Positions 12,301 through 25,190 of a DNA stretch of 64,000 nt are shown here, piece by piece. Position 1 is the first letter of the stretch. Each line of letters starts with the position of its first letter. This stretch comes from Vanilla planifolia (lineage: Eukaryota; Streptophyta; Magnoliopsida; Asparagales; Orchidaceae). The stretch covers positions 7,371,501 through 7,435,500 of the forward strand of contig CM043878.1 in the NCBI GenBank assembly GCA_023846275.1, read 5' to 3'. A program made the position numbers and the translations under genes. The notes under the pieces were generated by a model that saw only the letters and a list, made by a program, of their open reading frames with translations, did no database searches and was not told the origin of the DNA.

Positions 12301-15300
12301 CACTAATCAGAATTGTTTTATTTTTAACTTTCAGTTTTCCTGATGGCACTTCCTCTGACAAAACTGTTTTCTTTTTTGTTTCTTGAAGTTTTGATGCTAA
12401 GAAGATGCTTGAGCAGCTAAAGAGTAGGAGGCTGATTTTTGCTGGCGATTCAATAGGAAGAAACCAATGGGAGTCCCTCTTGTGCATGCTTTCTTCAGCA
12501 GTGGATGATAAGAGCTCAATATATGAAGTTAACGGTAGCCCAATAACTAAACATAAAGGCTTCTTGGCATTCATGTTTAAAGATTACAACTGTACTCTGG
12601 AGTACTACAGATCCCCCTTCTTGGTTCGACATGGCCGTCCTCCTCCAGGACTATCACAAGAAATAAAGTGTACGATCAAACTCGATGTGATGGACCATTA
12701 CTCCACCAAATGGAGACAAGCAGATGTGCTCATTTTGAATGCTGGGCACTGGTGGAACCATGAGAAGACTGTCAAAGGGTAATTCTGTTGTTTCGTTTTC
12801 AATTTCCTTATGCTATTCTTACATATTCTTGTAGGAATTACTGTTATCATATATACTAATTCTGTAGATATCCATAACTTGTCCACCAGTATAGTCTTAA
12901 AACCAATAGAGCTCAGTTTCCTTCATATAAGTTATCACTGTAAATAATAACCATCATTGCATCCCTTCAATTAAAAATAGATGTTGAAAATGGCATGTAA
13001 ATTAATTCTTATAAAGAATTTTCAATGTTGACAATCTTCTTGTGCTCTTGTATTCCTTGACTTCACAACTCAAAAAGAAACCGAACAAACGGTGGACCGC
13101 GGTTTGCCGAGTTGACAATTTAGTAGGAATATAGGAAAAACATTGACTCCATTTTAGCATCTTACCATTTTGTAGTGATTAGGATCTATCATAATATGCT
13201 AAGAAAAACATTTATTTTACATCAAAAACACTAGTAGTTGCATCATAAAAAGTTTTTTTTGGTTATAGGATACTTTAAATGTGTTTTAGTAGTTGTTTGG
13301 TTTAATGATATTATTAAGTAATGTAATTTTATTTAAAAGTTTTGAGTATTTGAAATGATAATATCTTTAAATAATATTAATAAAAATTATTAATTTTTAT
13401 TTTAAAATGACATTTAAACTTTTTAGGATGACATCTAATGATTCCAAATATCTTAAATAGTTTTTTAATTGTTATATTAGAATATTTTAGGTTTTAATCA
13501 AACTAATTGTTACTCATAAAATGAACTAAACATATCATATATTTTAAAGACAATATTATATATTAGGCCTTAAATGTGTTATCCTTATTGTGTATAAAAT
13601 TTTTACATAGCATAATAAAAAATCAGAATAACATGCTATTTAGATAGCATTGAGTAAAATAACAAAAAAATATTGATAATTTTTTTAATAGCTTTGATAT
13701 CTATATAATATTGATATTTATATATTAATATCATTCAAATAACACTCAATGAAATGTCACCCGCTTGTCATTATTTGTGGCATTTCAATCAGCAAAATTT
13801 TATGTATATTAATGTCTCAATGATAACATTAGGCCAAAGTCTCTTGTATGGCACCTGGCATTCCTCCAAAATTAGAGAATCCCTCAACTTTAGCTCGAGC
13901 TAATTGACATATAAATGATGTTGATTTATGCTTTCAATGGTTTCAACTTCATATCATGAAAGAAAAAGGTTCATGATAGGACATGTATCCCCGAGAGTAG
14001 GAACACCCATCTTTTAGGTTGTTTTATGAGGTACTTAAGAGGAAACTTTTATGTTCATTATTAACTTGTGATATTCCAATCATAAACATCATTTCCTTAA
14101 CAGGGGCTGCTTTTTTCAAGTAGGATCAGAAGTCAAGAAGCATATGAATGCAGAAAATGCGTATCAGATATCAATCAACACATTGTTTGATTGGATCAAC
14201 AGAGAAATTAATACAAGCAAGACTCAGGTCTTCTTCAGAACATATTCGCCTGTACACAACAGGTTTGTTAAGCTTTCATTGATGGATTTATAGATGATTG
14301 TTTATTCTAAAATCATTCCTGTTTGTTCAACACTCACACGATCCTTATGCTGGACCTGCATTTCATGCCACATGGCAACATAAACAAATATGATGACATT
14401 CTTTCATGTGACGATTCCTCGAAAAGATGTCTACATCTTTGAAATAAAGGGATTAATCCTTGAAATATAGGGGAAGAATTGAACAAAGGGAAGTTCCATG
14501 TTAAGAAATTTTGTAAGAAACTGTTTCCATGGTTCCAATTCTCAATTTTTAATTCACATGATGTTAAGGTTTCGCATTATAGAGAAAGAATGGAAGGAGT
14601 GGGAAATTTATAGTAACTCTTTTTTTTCTTCAATTTTAGTTAGGCTAATCAAACATCAACTACTAAAAAAATATTCAAGTCATCAATCAATGCCCAAGCT
14701 TCTACTTATTCATATTAAGAAATTTTGCAAGAAACTCTTTCTATGATTCTAATTCTCAACCTTTAATTCACATGATATTAGGATTTTGTTTTATAAAGGA
14801 AGAATTGAAGGAGTGAAAAATTTATAGAAACATTTTCTTTTTTCGTTCAATTTAAGTAAGGCTAATCAAACATCAGTTACTAAAAAAATATTCAAGTCAT
14901 CAATCTATGCCCAAGTTTCTACTTGTTCACGTTAAGAAATTTTGTAAAAAACTCTTTCTATGATTCTAATGCTCAACCTCCAATTCACATAATGTTAGGA
15001 TTTCCCTTTATAGAGGAAGAATTGAAGGTGTGAAAAATTTATAGTAACTTTTTTTTTTCTTCAATTTTAGTTAGGCTAATCAAGCATCAACTACTAAAAA
15101 AATATTCAAGTCATCAATCAATGCCCGAGCTTCTACTTGTTCACATTAAGAAATTTTGTAAGAAACTCTTTCTATGATTCTAATTCTCAACCTCCAGCTC
15201 ACATGATAATAAGATTTTGTTTTATAAAGGAAGAATTGAAGGAGTGCAAAATTTATGGAAACATTTTCTTTTTTCCATCAATTTTAGTTAGGCTAATCAA

Positions 15301-15805
15301 ACATCAACTACTAAAAGAATATTCAAGTGATCGACCACAACCCGAGAATGACACAAGTTCTACTTGTTTGCATTAATGACTAAGAAAATGACCCAAATGT
15401 GTTGCACATAATAACTTACTACAAGCTTACATTACTGCTCATTAATATTACTAACTTTGTAGGAATGGCGACCGGCGAAGCGGAGGAGACTGCCGCACAG
15501 AAATTCTACCGGAGTCGAAACTTACGCATGTTATACCAAACACATGGCTCCGTTTCCTCGAACCATTTGCAAGCTTGTCTTCGAATAGTTCACCATTAAA
15601 CTACCAAGCACTTGAGTTGCTGAATATAACATATATGACTGCTTTGAGGAAGGATGGTCATTCATCAATATATCACCTCAGCCCAGAAAATCACATTCCT
15701 ATTCATATAGAGGACTGCAGCCATTGGTGCTTGCCTGGAGTTCCTGATTCCTGGAATGAGATTCTTTATGCACTCTTCCTCAGGAGACGGAATTGGGTTC
15801 AGTAA
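9333..15805 (+). CDS. Trichome birefringence-like (TBL) O-acetyltransferase
   Basis: Four exons, 9333-9715, 12389-12778, 14104-14262 and 15463-15805, join in phase with GT-AG introns and give 424 residues (411 if the ATG at 9372 is used). TBL proteins are Golgi type II membrane enzymes that O-acetylate wall polysaccharides such as xylan, mannan or pectin. A signal anchor spans about residues 17-36. The TBL domain begins at [17 protein letters not shown] (residues 74-90). The GDS esterase motif is at 147-149 ([19 protein letters not shown]), and the C-terminal DxxH is D395-H398 in [20 protein letters not shown]. The mix resembles the TBL8-TBL11 group, but the exact orthologue and substrate are not determined. 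One oddity is that the usual H-F-R-G-G-D-W segment at the exon 3/4 joint reads HNRNGDR. Introns are 2673, 1325 and 1200 bp. Confidence 0.9.
10058..10445. repeat. Diverged direct duplication (~190 bp) in TBL intron 1
   Basis: Two adjacent copies lie at about 10058-10256 and 10257-10445. Both run TTTCATGTTCA, ATCAATATT or GCCAATATT, TTCTTGCAT, a GGCTCTTTGTGATGTACATA or GGCCTTTTGTTATATACATA block, then GACTCCAAGTTGAG or AACTCTAACTTGAG. Similarity is partial, so this is an old event. The short frames in it (10004-10279 minus, 10272-10541 plus) are not genes. Confidence 0.65.
14501..15362. repeat. Four-copy ~215-bp tandem array in TBL intron 3
   Basis: Units start at 14501, 14715, 14932 and 15146, each with TTAAGAAATTTTG. 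Shared order is CTNTTTCTATGATTCTAAT, TTCACATGAT, GGAAGAATTGAAGG, TTTTAGTTAGGCTAATCAA, ACTACTAAAA and ATATTCAAGT. Unit lengths are near 214-217 bp, and copies differ by scattered substitutions. The array lies wholly inside intron 3 and ends about 100 bp before the last exon. The frames 14498-14746 and 15137-15376 are products of the repeat, not genes. Confidence 0.9.
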
Positions 15806-17100
15806 ACTTCACAATCTCAAGCAAGAAGGCAGTGTGCAGGTGTTTTGATTGCTAATTTTTTTTGCATTTGTATAGATCTTCACCTGGGAATTGTTTTGAT
15901 AGCTCTTGCTTACAGTTTTGGGTATAATGGTTCACCAAATTCTTTGTTAATTAGTCCTGAGATGATCATTTTTAGTCTTATAGTATAACTTGAGCATACT
16001 ATAAGTTTGAACTTTTAAATTATTAAACGTTCACTGAGCCTTTGTTTTGTTTGACTTAAGTTTTCTTTGTTTTGAGGTTTTATTCATTACGTTTGAAACT
16101 TAATAAAACATGTTTGAATGTAGTCTTGTTTAGGGGATTGAGTTTTAGGGATCTTACTTAACATTTGATTTGAAGTTTTCAATCAATAATTAAAAATTTT
16201 AAATAATTATTCAATAATTATAATTATCATATTCTTATTTTATTTTATTAAAATTGAATAGAAAAATTTTTATTTCAAAATTCAAATGTTATATGTAATT
16301 TTGTCAAATTTGAAATACGAGAGTTATTGGATAAATAAATCTTATATTAATTATAGGAGGTTAAATCTTAGATTTTGTAAGCCAAGTTATAAGTCTAAAA
16401 AACATATTTTGATATCTCATAAAAACTTATTGAACATATTAAAGTTAGAAAAAATTTAAAATAGTTATAAAATAATAAAATCAAAATTTTAATGTCTCAT
16501 GAGAATTCAATAATTAAATATATTAAAATTAAAAAAATTAAAATGATAATTAAATAATAAGATCAAAACATAATTGATTCAAAATAATATCTCAGTAGGC
16601 ATATTAAGACGTTATAAGTTATTTTTATTACAATTATTAAAATAGACATAAGAGAAAGTTATTATCAAATAACATTAATTAATAGATAAGTTGTGATAAG
16701 ATATTTTTATTAAATATTACTAAAAATAATTTATTATCATATTTAAAATAATTGATATATTTTAATATGATCATCATAATTATTATAGAACAAAATAATA
16801 TAATCATAATCAATTTTGTTTGTGTTAGATATAGAAATGGTTTTTTTTAATGAACTAGTTAGTGTAGTTTTTTTAATGATATAACACGTTTGAATTTACA
16901 TGTAATATAACTTATATTACTTAATTTTATTATTTAATTTGTTATGATAATTTGAAATATAATTATTGATTTTCTTAATATCCTCCGCCTATTGTCCGTA
17001 ACTAACAAAATGATGTCCAGTTGTTCACAAATCGCCATATGAACACGAAATGCGCAGCGTGGGTTTTCTCTCCTGGTCCGTGGTGCGTTATATGTGAGCC
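15806..17100. other. TBL 3' flank and spacer before CCT4
   Basis: The TBL 3' UTR probably fills the first few hundred bases. From about 16170 to 16980 the DNA is extremely AT-rich with no coding signal. Composition rises sharply after about 16980, where the CCT4 promoter and leader begin. Confidence 0.5.
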
Positions 17101-17114
17101 CGGTTGAGGTACGG

Positions 17115-17123
17115 TTAGGGTTT
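17115..17123 (-). promoter_or_regulatory. Telo-box in the CCT4 leader
   Basis: TTAGGGTTT on the plus strand is AAACCCTAA on the minus strand and lies 34 bp before the CCT4 ATG. Telo-boxes near transcription starts are a known feature of plant housekeeping and translation-related genes and are bound by TRB-type Myb proteins. Function here is inferred from sequence only. Confidence 0.6.
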
Positions 17124-17156
17124 TTGGAGACTGCAATCGCAAGCTCTCGAACAATA

Positions 17157-20100
17157 ATGGCTTCCGCGGTGACGATTCCTGCTGCCACACAGCCAAGGTC
17201 CTCCAAGACGGAGAGCTACGTCGACAACAAGCGGCGCGACGACATCCGCATGGCGAACATCCTGGCTGCCCGAGCCGTGGCGGATGCCGTGCGCACCAGT
17301 CTCGGACCCAAGGGCATGGACAAGATGATATCCTCCGCCAACGGAGAAGTTATCATCACCAACGACGGTGCTACCATTCTCAACAAGATGGAGGTTCTTC
17401 AACCCGCCGCTAAGATGCTTGTCGATCTCTCTCGATCTCAGGACGCCGCAGCTGGTGACGGAACCACCACTGTGGTCGTCCTAGCGGGCTCCCTCCTTCG
17501 TCGATCCCTCTCCCTTTTGTCAGCAGGAATACATCCCACTGTCATATCTGATTCCCTACACAAACTCTCACTCCGAGCCGTAGACATTCTTCACTCCATG
17601 GCTATACCCGTGGAGCTTTCTGACCGCGATTCCCTTGTCAAGTCTGCTGCGACCTCCCTCAACAGCAAAGTCGTCAGCCAGTACTCCTCTCTGCTCGCTC
17701 CCCTTGCTGTGGATGCGGTGCTCTCCGTTGTCGATCCTGAACATCCTGATCTTGTCGATCTCCGTGATATTAAGATCGTTAAGAAGCTTGGTGGCACAGT
17801 TGACGATACTGAGCTTATCCGAGGCCTTGTTTTTGATAAGAAGGTAAGCCATACTGCTGGTGGCCCCACCCGAGTTGAGAATGCCAAGATTGCTGTGATT
17901 CAGTTCCAGATTTCCCCTCCAAAGACAGACATCGAGCAAAGCATCATCGTCTCTGATTACACCCAGATGGATCGTATACTTAGAGAAGAGCGAAACTATA
18001 TCCTGGGCATGGTGAAGAAGATTAAAGCTACAGGATGCAACGTACTACTTATACAGAAGAGCATCCTCAGGGATGCTGTTACTGACCTTTCTCTGCACTA
18101 TCTTGCCAAGGCCAAGATTTTGGTAGTGAAGGATGTGGAGAGGGACGAGATAGAATTTATCACTAAGACTCTCAACTGCCTCCCAATTTCTAACATAGAG
18201 CACTTCCGGGAGGAGAAACTTGGTTATGCAGACCTTGTGGAGGAGGTTTCCATTGGAGATGGCAGTAAAGTAGTGAAAATAACAGGAATCAAGGACATGG
18301 GAAGGACAACGAATGTGCTTGTTCGTGGTTCAAACCAGCTAATGATTGATGAAGCTGAAAGGAGCCTTCATGATGCACTCTGTGTTGTCAGGTATGATTC
18401 TTTTGTACAACATTTTGCGTATTTCGGACCATTGCGTCGACACAAATCAGACATCAAATCTCTTTTTATTTTCCAGCATAATTGATGCATAAGGTTTGTA
18501 ATTTTGCATTGCTCTATTTTCGGTGATGGTTGTGGCCTGAATAATGGATCAGGAAGGTAATGTCACTGAAACAAATCTAACTAGTAATGGAAGAGTATGA
18601 ATGATGGACTTGACCTGCTTCTTGGCTTTTAAATTTGTTGTCTACTCAGTTCTTATATAATAAGCTGTCTCTTCTAGGGTTTCTTATTGGCGTTGTATAT
18701 TAAACAAGCAGATACATTGCCCTAAATTATTTACAATTATATATTGGAATAGTAAATCCATTCATACTTCTAAGCCAAATTTATTTAAAGCACTTGAGCT
18801 ATTATGCAACTTCTGTAGCCATGCTTTGATGTTTTGCTAATGTTTGAGCTTATTTCTTTTTTAAAACTTGAATTGTGCATGATAGGATTTATGTTATATT
18901 CTGATTCCTTATATAATGAACTGCATAATGAGGTGGATTGGAAATCATGAAGTACATGGTGCAAATGATTGATTTAGTGAGGCTGTGGGATTAGAGTCTC
19001 TTAAAACAATTTTTGCCAAGGAAATTATGCACATGAGAACTAACATTAATGTATGATAAATGCTATATATGTCCCTAGACAGATCCTTGGCTTAATTCTT
19101 AATTCTATTAAAGACACATTTATCAATTTTTATGTAATAAAGATGTAAAATGAAAATGATGCTCCAACAAACACATCAGATATATCATCTTTCTACTTAT
19201 TGTCTCCCTATTTAAAAAGGGATACAGGAGCTGCTCAAAGATTAAGTATTGGAGAAACATCTGTACCAATTAAAAATTTCCAGCACATTGTATGTGAAGT
19301 GCAATGTAACCACAAAGATTCAGATCACCTCAATAATGATATTCTTTCTTTGTAAGCTCATAAGTAGCTTCTAAAATGATCCCGACTTAGTAATTTTTTG
19401 ATTGGACGAGACTCTTTGAGGGTCATGCTACTTATCTTTCATACTTATTCCTTATTAGGAAGGGTGAGTTATGGGAATTTTTGTAAATGAATTGGAGAAA
19501 AGGAATGCCTAAGAGGAATGGCTAGTGACTATCAAAAAGGATTTTACATGGTTGGATATAAAGAGTTGTTAGTGAATTGAGTACAATGGCCTATAGGAAG
19601 GAGAATGTGGACATTAATTGTTAATTTAATCAGGAGAGGCAAGGAAAATGTTTGTACAAAACAAACTTTAAATTAGCCATCATGCATTCATTAACAGAAA
19701 GTTAGGATTCCTGAAGATGAATAGTTAAACTAAGCCAAAGTATGATGACATTTGTTGCATCTGTTTTTACAGAAATACAAGCATGAAAAAGTTTTTATTA
19801 GAGAGTGTTTCTTTTTGAGATGTTTGATTTGAGGTAGATGTTGTTCTTGGCTATTAGTTTTTTGTGGCTGTTGAAAAACTGAATGTAATCTGCCGAAAGA
19901 ATTTGGGATATTATTGAAGAATTTGCTGGCATGAACTATTTTGAAAGGTGTGTGAGGTGCAAGAAATCATTTGGTGACTGCTAAGAAAAGCTTTTTTTTT
20001 GGCATATGTTGTTGTCATTAATGTCTTGCAAAGTAGAAGAACTATGTTTTTTTCTCTACCCAAGGGGAATTGACCAAGTAATTTCTCTCAGAAGTTGGAT

Positions 20101-22711
20101 TATATCAATGCTCTAGCTTTGAGTTTTTATGTTTTTGTGTTATTGATTTTCTTTCTTAAGTTTCTTTATTGGCTGATGGTGCTGTTGTTGATAAAAATAT
20201 AGGGGCAAGGTAAAGATCATGTTTTGGAGAATGATCTTAGAGTCTGTAGTCTAGTTGATATAATTCAGATTTTTGTGGAATGCAAATTTGATCACTGTAG
20301 CAGTAATGATTTCAATATGACAATTGTAGAAGTGTTGAAAGATTTGTGGTTTGGATATCCAGGATCTATAATAAAAAATATAGAGGAAAAAGTTAGTGAT
20401 GCCACAAATCAGCTTAAAGAAAATGATGGGATGCACCTGACAGTTGTATTAACTGTAAATTCAATATAGCTTAAAATCGAGTTTTATGAGTTTTTGATAG
20501 AATTCAAGGATGTTGAGCCACATGGCGGAAAAGTATTGTCATTTATTTAGAATGAATGCTAATTGAGATCAAAATTCTAATATCAATGGATATCTAAGCA
20601 CATTATTAAGCAAAATTATATACAATATCCCATAGTTCCAATTCCGTCTTCTAGGTCTTGTTGGTCATAATGGCTACTTCCTTGATTCATTACTCTTTCC
20701 TTCTTCTATTTCAACCACTACAATTATTGGGCACTGTTTGGCAACATACATGTTCATGCTTGTGACTCTGAAAACATCCAACTTGCAAGCTTGTAGAAAC
20801 ATGAGCACAAGGTTCTAGAATAAGATAATGCTAAAGTCATACACAATTCACACAAAATATTCGATGTTCTCAAACTAAATATAAATGATTTTCATAAATC
20901 TATACTTAATTCTAAATCATCCTAATAAGTTGTGGGAGCTAACCATGTATCCAATTAAAATTTCAAACTTTCACTATGATCTTAAAAAAAAAACTTTACA
21001 AGTAGAATTCTTTCCCAAGTTTGAATTGTGGAAAACATGATCTACGCAAATGTAAAGGTCTTCCAAGCAAAAGTGCTATTGTAGTATATCAATGTGTGAA
21101 ATATAGTGAAAATTTAATGTAAAAATGGAAAGAATTTAGAGCAAAATTCACAAGCCTGCCTAGTAGGAGATGGTTGGAAACTTTTTTATGCTCACTAGAA
21201 GCAGACTACCCCTCCAATAATCTAATAAACTTGAATGGAGAAGAAGCAACTTGGAGAATGTTTCTATTTGAAAATCTCAGTAGTAGAAGTTTTCTAAACT
21301 TAAATCTCATTGCTTTTACTATGAAATAATTTTTTTAATTAAAAATCCCAAATAGTTTTTTATTTTTGAAGTTTCTTTTGTGGCTGTAAATTGATCAGAT
21401 CTTGACTGGACATAATCCAAGGTACTATTTGAAAATAGCTAATTGAATCAATTTTTTTATTTGTTTCCCAACTCAAAATCCAACTTGATCCTCTTCAATT
21501 AAAAGTAGTGTCACAAATTGACCCTAATTTGATCTTTTTTATAAACTAGCCTGATATGATTAAATATGCACATTACTGTTTATCGTATGCATGCGTGTAT
21601 ACTTACATACATATACACAACTAAATATATTTTTTTTCCTCACAAGATCAAGACTCCTTTATGATATAGATGACAATATCTAAAGTAAAATCAGCAAAAT
21701 CAAAATTCTAGAATTCTTTAACTTTTTAATTCCTGGTACTTGCTTTGGTTATTCAATCTATATTGGGGTTTAGCTGAATCTTTAGTCTATTAAAAGGTCA
21801 AACTAAACAACTGATAGAAATTGCAGGACGTCTCTTAAATGTTCTATCCATGTAGTTATTTAGTCATGTGATAATTTGATTGATGGGGAGGGGGCAACAT
21901 TATCCAATGCTATTTATCTTCTGGATTTAGCTTACTAAGCACATCAGATAAACATTAGATCGTCATAATAAGCATTTATGACACCAAATATGTTCATCTA
22001 AGAGTCCAATTTTATTTATGAGATTGAAATAGCTCTCAATTGAACACGCTATCGAGCATCAAGATGGTTCTAACTTGTTGAAGATCGGGCCAATGAAGTG
22101 TTACAGATGTTTAAAATAAACAAATTTCATTATTAAAATTTAAAAAATACAACCTTTTCAATGGACTTAGTTTATCTCATCTTTTGAAGGATTTAGACTT
22201 GGTTTTTACATGAATTTTTTTGTTATTCCATGTTTAATGGATGGCTTTAATGCTGTGATGATTTGAGGAAGAAGACATTCCTATTGCTTTCCAGTGGTTC
22301 TCCGCTTTATAGTTTCACCGTCTCGCCAGGTGTTTGGTAAACAAGCGGTACTTGATCGCTGGAGGCGGCGCTCCAGAGATCGAGATGTCGAGGCAGCTTG
22401 CGACCTGGGCTAAGGAGCTCAAGGGAATGGAGGGCTACTGTGTGAAGGAGTTCGCCGAATCCCTCGAGGTCGTACCCTACACCTTGGCCGAGAACGCCGG
22501 GCTGAATCCCATTTCCATCGTGACGGAGCTCCGCAACCGACACGCCGGAGGGGAGACCAACGCCGGCATCAACGTGAGGAAGGGTCAAATCACGAACATT
22601 CTGGAGGAGAACGTCGTGCAGCCTCTCCTGGTCAGCACGAGCGCCGTCACCCTTGCCACGGAATGCGTGAGGATGATCTTGAAGATCGACGATATCGTCA
22701 CCGTCCGGTAG
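17157..22711 (+). CDS. CCT4: T-complex protein 1 (CCT/TRiC) subunit delta
   Basis: Two exons, 17157-18391 and 22330-22711, join across a 3938-bp intron (CAG|GTATGA ... CGCCAG|GTGTTT) to give 538 residues, the usual length for plant CCT4. The protein is one of eight subunits of the cytosolic chaperonin that folds actin, tubulin and other clients using ATP. Visible group II chaperonin signatures are [11 protein letters not shown] (48-58), [10 protein letters not shown] (69-78), the nucleotide-site GDGTTT (100-105) and GGGAPE (423-428). Delta-specific blocks include [19 protein letters not shown] near the N-terminus and the C-terminal [13 protein letters not shown]. The ATG at 17157 was chosen because the frame upstream lacks another ATG and this gives the standard start. 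If the intron were retained, translation would stop at 18485 after a few non-homologous residues. Third positions are GC-rich in both exons. Confidence 0.97.
18392..22329. other. Long CCT4 intron
   Basis: This AT-rich 3.9-kb intron has ordinary GT and AG ends. The 81-residue frame at 20224-20469 has no recognisable domain and no composition shift, so it is not called a gene. No complete transposon was recognised inside. Confidence 0.7.
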
Positions 22712-24900
22712 GTCGATTTGGGTTTAGGATTTTCTGTGTTGAACCTTCTGTTCCTACATTTTGACGTTGAAGATTTTATTGAGAGACAAAAGGGTAGCTT
22801 TGTTTGTTAAAGTCTTTGCTGAATGTTGAATGTTATGATTATGGATTGTTTTTTTTTTTTAATTGTCATATTTTAGTAATAATACACACAGTTAGTATAA
22901 TTTTATTTTGCACATGTAATAAATGTATGGAGGGATGCGTTGAAAAAAGCATTTATATGATTTTATTTGTCAACTTTTGAACATTTAGTTGTTTATTAAA
23001 AAATAGGTTTTAAATTATTGTTAAAAAGTGATGTATGATATATAAATTCTTGATAAATACTTATGAAATGATTGTAAAATGAGTGAGAATTATAGTGTTG
23101 AATTATATTCATAAGGTGATTGAAACATAATGTAGGAGTTTTATTCACATGTTTTATTGTTTTTTCAAAATTTTTAATTAATTAGTTTCATAAAAATTGG
23201 ATCATCAAATCACACAAAGGTTACATTAGCTTAGAAAAGAAATTTTAACAAATCTTAGTATATTAGGAATATGACATCTTTTGATTGTTTGTGTTATTTA
23301 TCTTTTCTTAATATTATTTATTTGTTATATTATTTTTTTCTATTTAATTTCTTTCCAACCCTAGTTGATGTTGTCTCACATTTGAAACTTCTCATGTGTT
23401 ATTTCAAACTAATTGTATGATGTCTTAACTCTTGCTTCTTAAAGCGACAAATAAGAGAAAATTTGCAACTTGTCATTATTCTTAACACGTCTTTTACCCT
23501 TCTTTTTTCGTTTGTCTTGAGTTTATGATACTAATATTTTACCTTTCATTATCAAAATGTTTATTTATAATATTTGGTCATTACAAGATTGTTACCTTTT
23601 GTTTTAGTATTTTAACTTGGAAGTTTTAATTATTTTTGTACTCTTATCTATGTTTATATGTTATAACTAGGCATGTGCTATTGATTTTGTATGATGTATC
23701 TTGATATTTTATGTGCATTAAAGTTATTCTTATTATTGTCTTTAGCTTTGTTGATTCAAAGTTTGGAAACTAATAAAAAATTGTAGATGAATAGTTGATA
23801 ATATTTCATATTATATATACGCACATAAAGACATGTTTTGTATGATATCTCGAGTATACTAGTCTAAAACCTCATCTTTGTTATCTTATGTATTTTCTAA
23901 ATAGTCTCAAGTAGTGACAAAAGTTTAGGGAATATTTAATGATTAGAATCATATCAAAATGATTTAATATAATTGATTTAAGTAATCATTTTTTACTATT
24001 TTTTTTTTATCTATTTCTTATTTTTATACTCGTGATATTTTAGGTATACTAAGTTAACCATGATTGAAGCAATAAATAAACTTTTTTTAAAAAGAAACTA
24101 AAAATTGTTAAAGAAATTTGAAAAATTTGTTAGACAATTAATCACTAAAGAATTTTGATATAAATTTTTTCTTTATCAATTAAAAATACATGAGAAACAC
24201 AAGATTATAGATTCAATAAAATCACTTGAAGATATTAAAACATTAAAGAACAAAAAATTCATAAAAAGATGAAACATGTTGTACGTAATGTGAATAATGC
24301 GATCATATAAGGTACTTAATTTGATTATTTATCACTAAAAAAGCTTTACTATAAATAAGATTAATATAGATTTATTTTACTTACATAATTTAACATAAGG
24401 TATTTAGATTAGCAGTTATAATGTGTTTGATTGATTTCTTTTTATTTTTATATAAGATATATGTTTGTTATATGATATAAAAAATAATAAAAAATATTTA
24501 TTTTTCATATAAAATATTTGAATATAAAATTTTCAATCTATATGTAAAATTCTATGATCCCAAAAATCATGTTAATTATTTTTCTTTAGTCTAGTATAAC
24601 ATCAGTTCTAACCAAGTTATGTTTAGCTATGTTAAACCGAAATCCAATTGGTTTTGTTTATGTTATTCTAAGCTAGTTTTATTGTTAAAAATAGTTATAA
24701 TTAATAATAACATGTAAAATATTATATTTTATTATATAACAAAGGGGTAGAGAAGTAATTTTGAAGCCTACATCAACTATTCTTTTACTCCATGGCATTT
24801 TTTTTTATTTATGCTACATCATGAATTATGTTAATGAATACATGCTTTATTTTACTATATTTTAAAATATTTTTAGAGCTTTTTTTTTTTTTTTAATTTT
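22712..24900. other. AT-rich spacer between CCT4 and the FAR1-related gene
   Basis: The CCT4 3' UTR should occupy the first few hundred bases. The rest is AT-rich with poly-T and poly-A runs, and no gene, RNA or clear repeat was recognised. Confidence 0.5.
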
Positions 24901-25026
24901 AGTTTCATTTTCGGGACAAGCGGGCTGACGCTAAGCTGAACGATGGCGCGAAAATATAAAATAAAATAAAAAAAAAGTGGAAAATAAGATATATTCATTG
25001 TGAAATCACACCGCTTCTCACCAGCG

Positions 25027-25190
25027 GGCCCCACTTGCACTAACTAAAGTCAGTTGGGGCCCGTCCTCAGTGGGTGACGTCTTGGGTAGCGCTGCCGGTG
25101 CTTGTGTCGAATTCGTCTTTTGTCTCTCAATTAGCCGCATCCTTCCGGTTCTCTCTCCTCTTCTTCCTCCTCGCGGGCGAAAAACCCTAA
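25027..25190 (+). promoter_or_regulatory. TCP-type site, TGACGT element and telo-box of the FAR1-related gene
   Basis: This GC-rich promoter and leader contrasts with the AT-rich DNA before it. It holds GGCCCCAC at 25027-25034, which fits the class I TCP consensus GGNCCCAC, then TGACGTC at 25075-25081 (bZIP-type ACGT core) and a telo-box AAACCCTAA at 25182-25190. Combination of TCP-type and telo-box motifs is known from plant genes active in dividing cells. The role here is inferred. Confidence 0.5.

Noticed and set aside
14498-15376. Two plus-strand frames in the TBL intron with similar sequence
   Set aside because: Both come from the 215-bp tandem units; similarity reflects the repeat and not a gene family.
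17115-17939. Several minus-strand and alternative-frame ORFs within CCT4 exon 1
   Set aside because: They are shadows of a GC-rich coding exon whose real frame matches CCT4 throughout.
20224-20469. 81-residue plus-strand frame inside the CCT4 intron
   Set aside because: No recognisable domain, composition same as the intron, no splice-site support; treated as chance.
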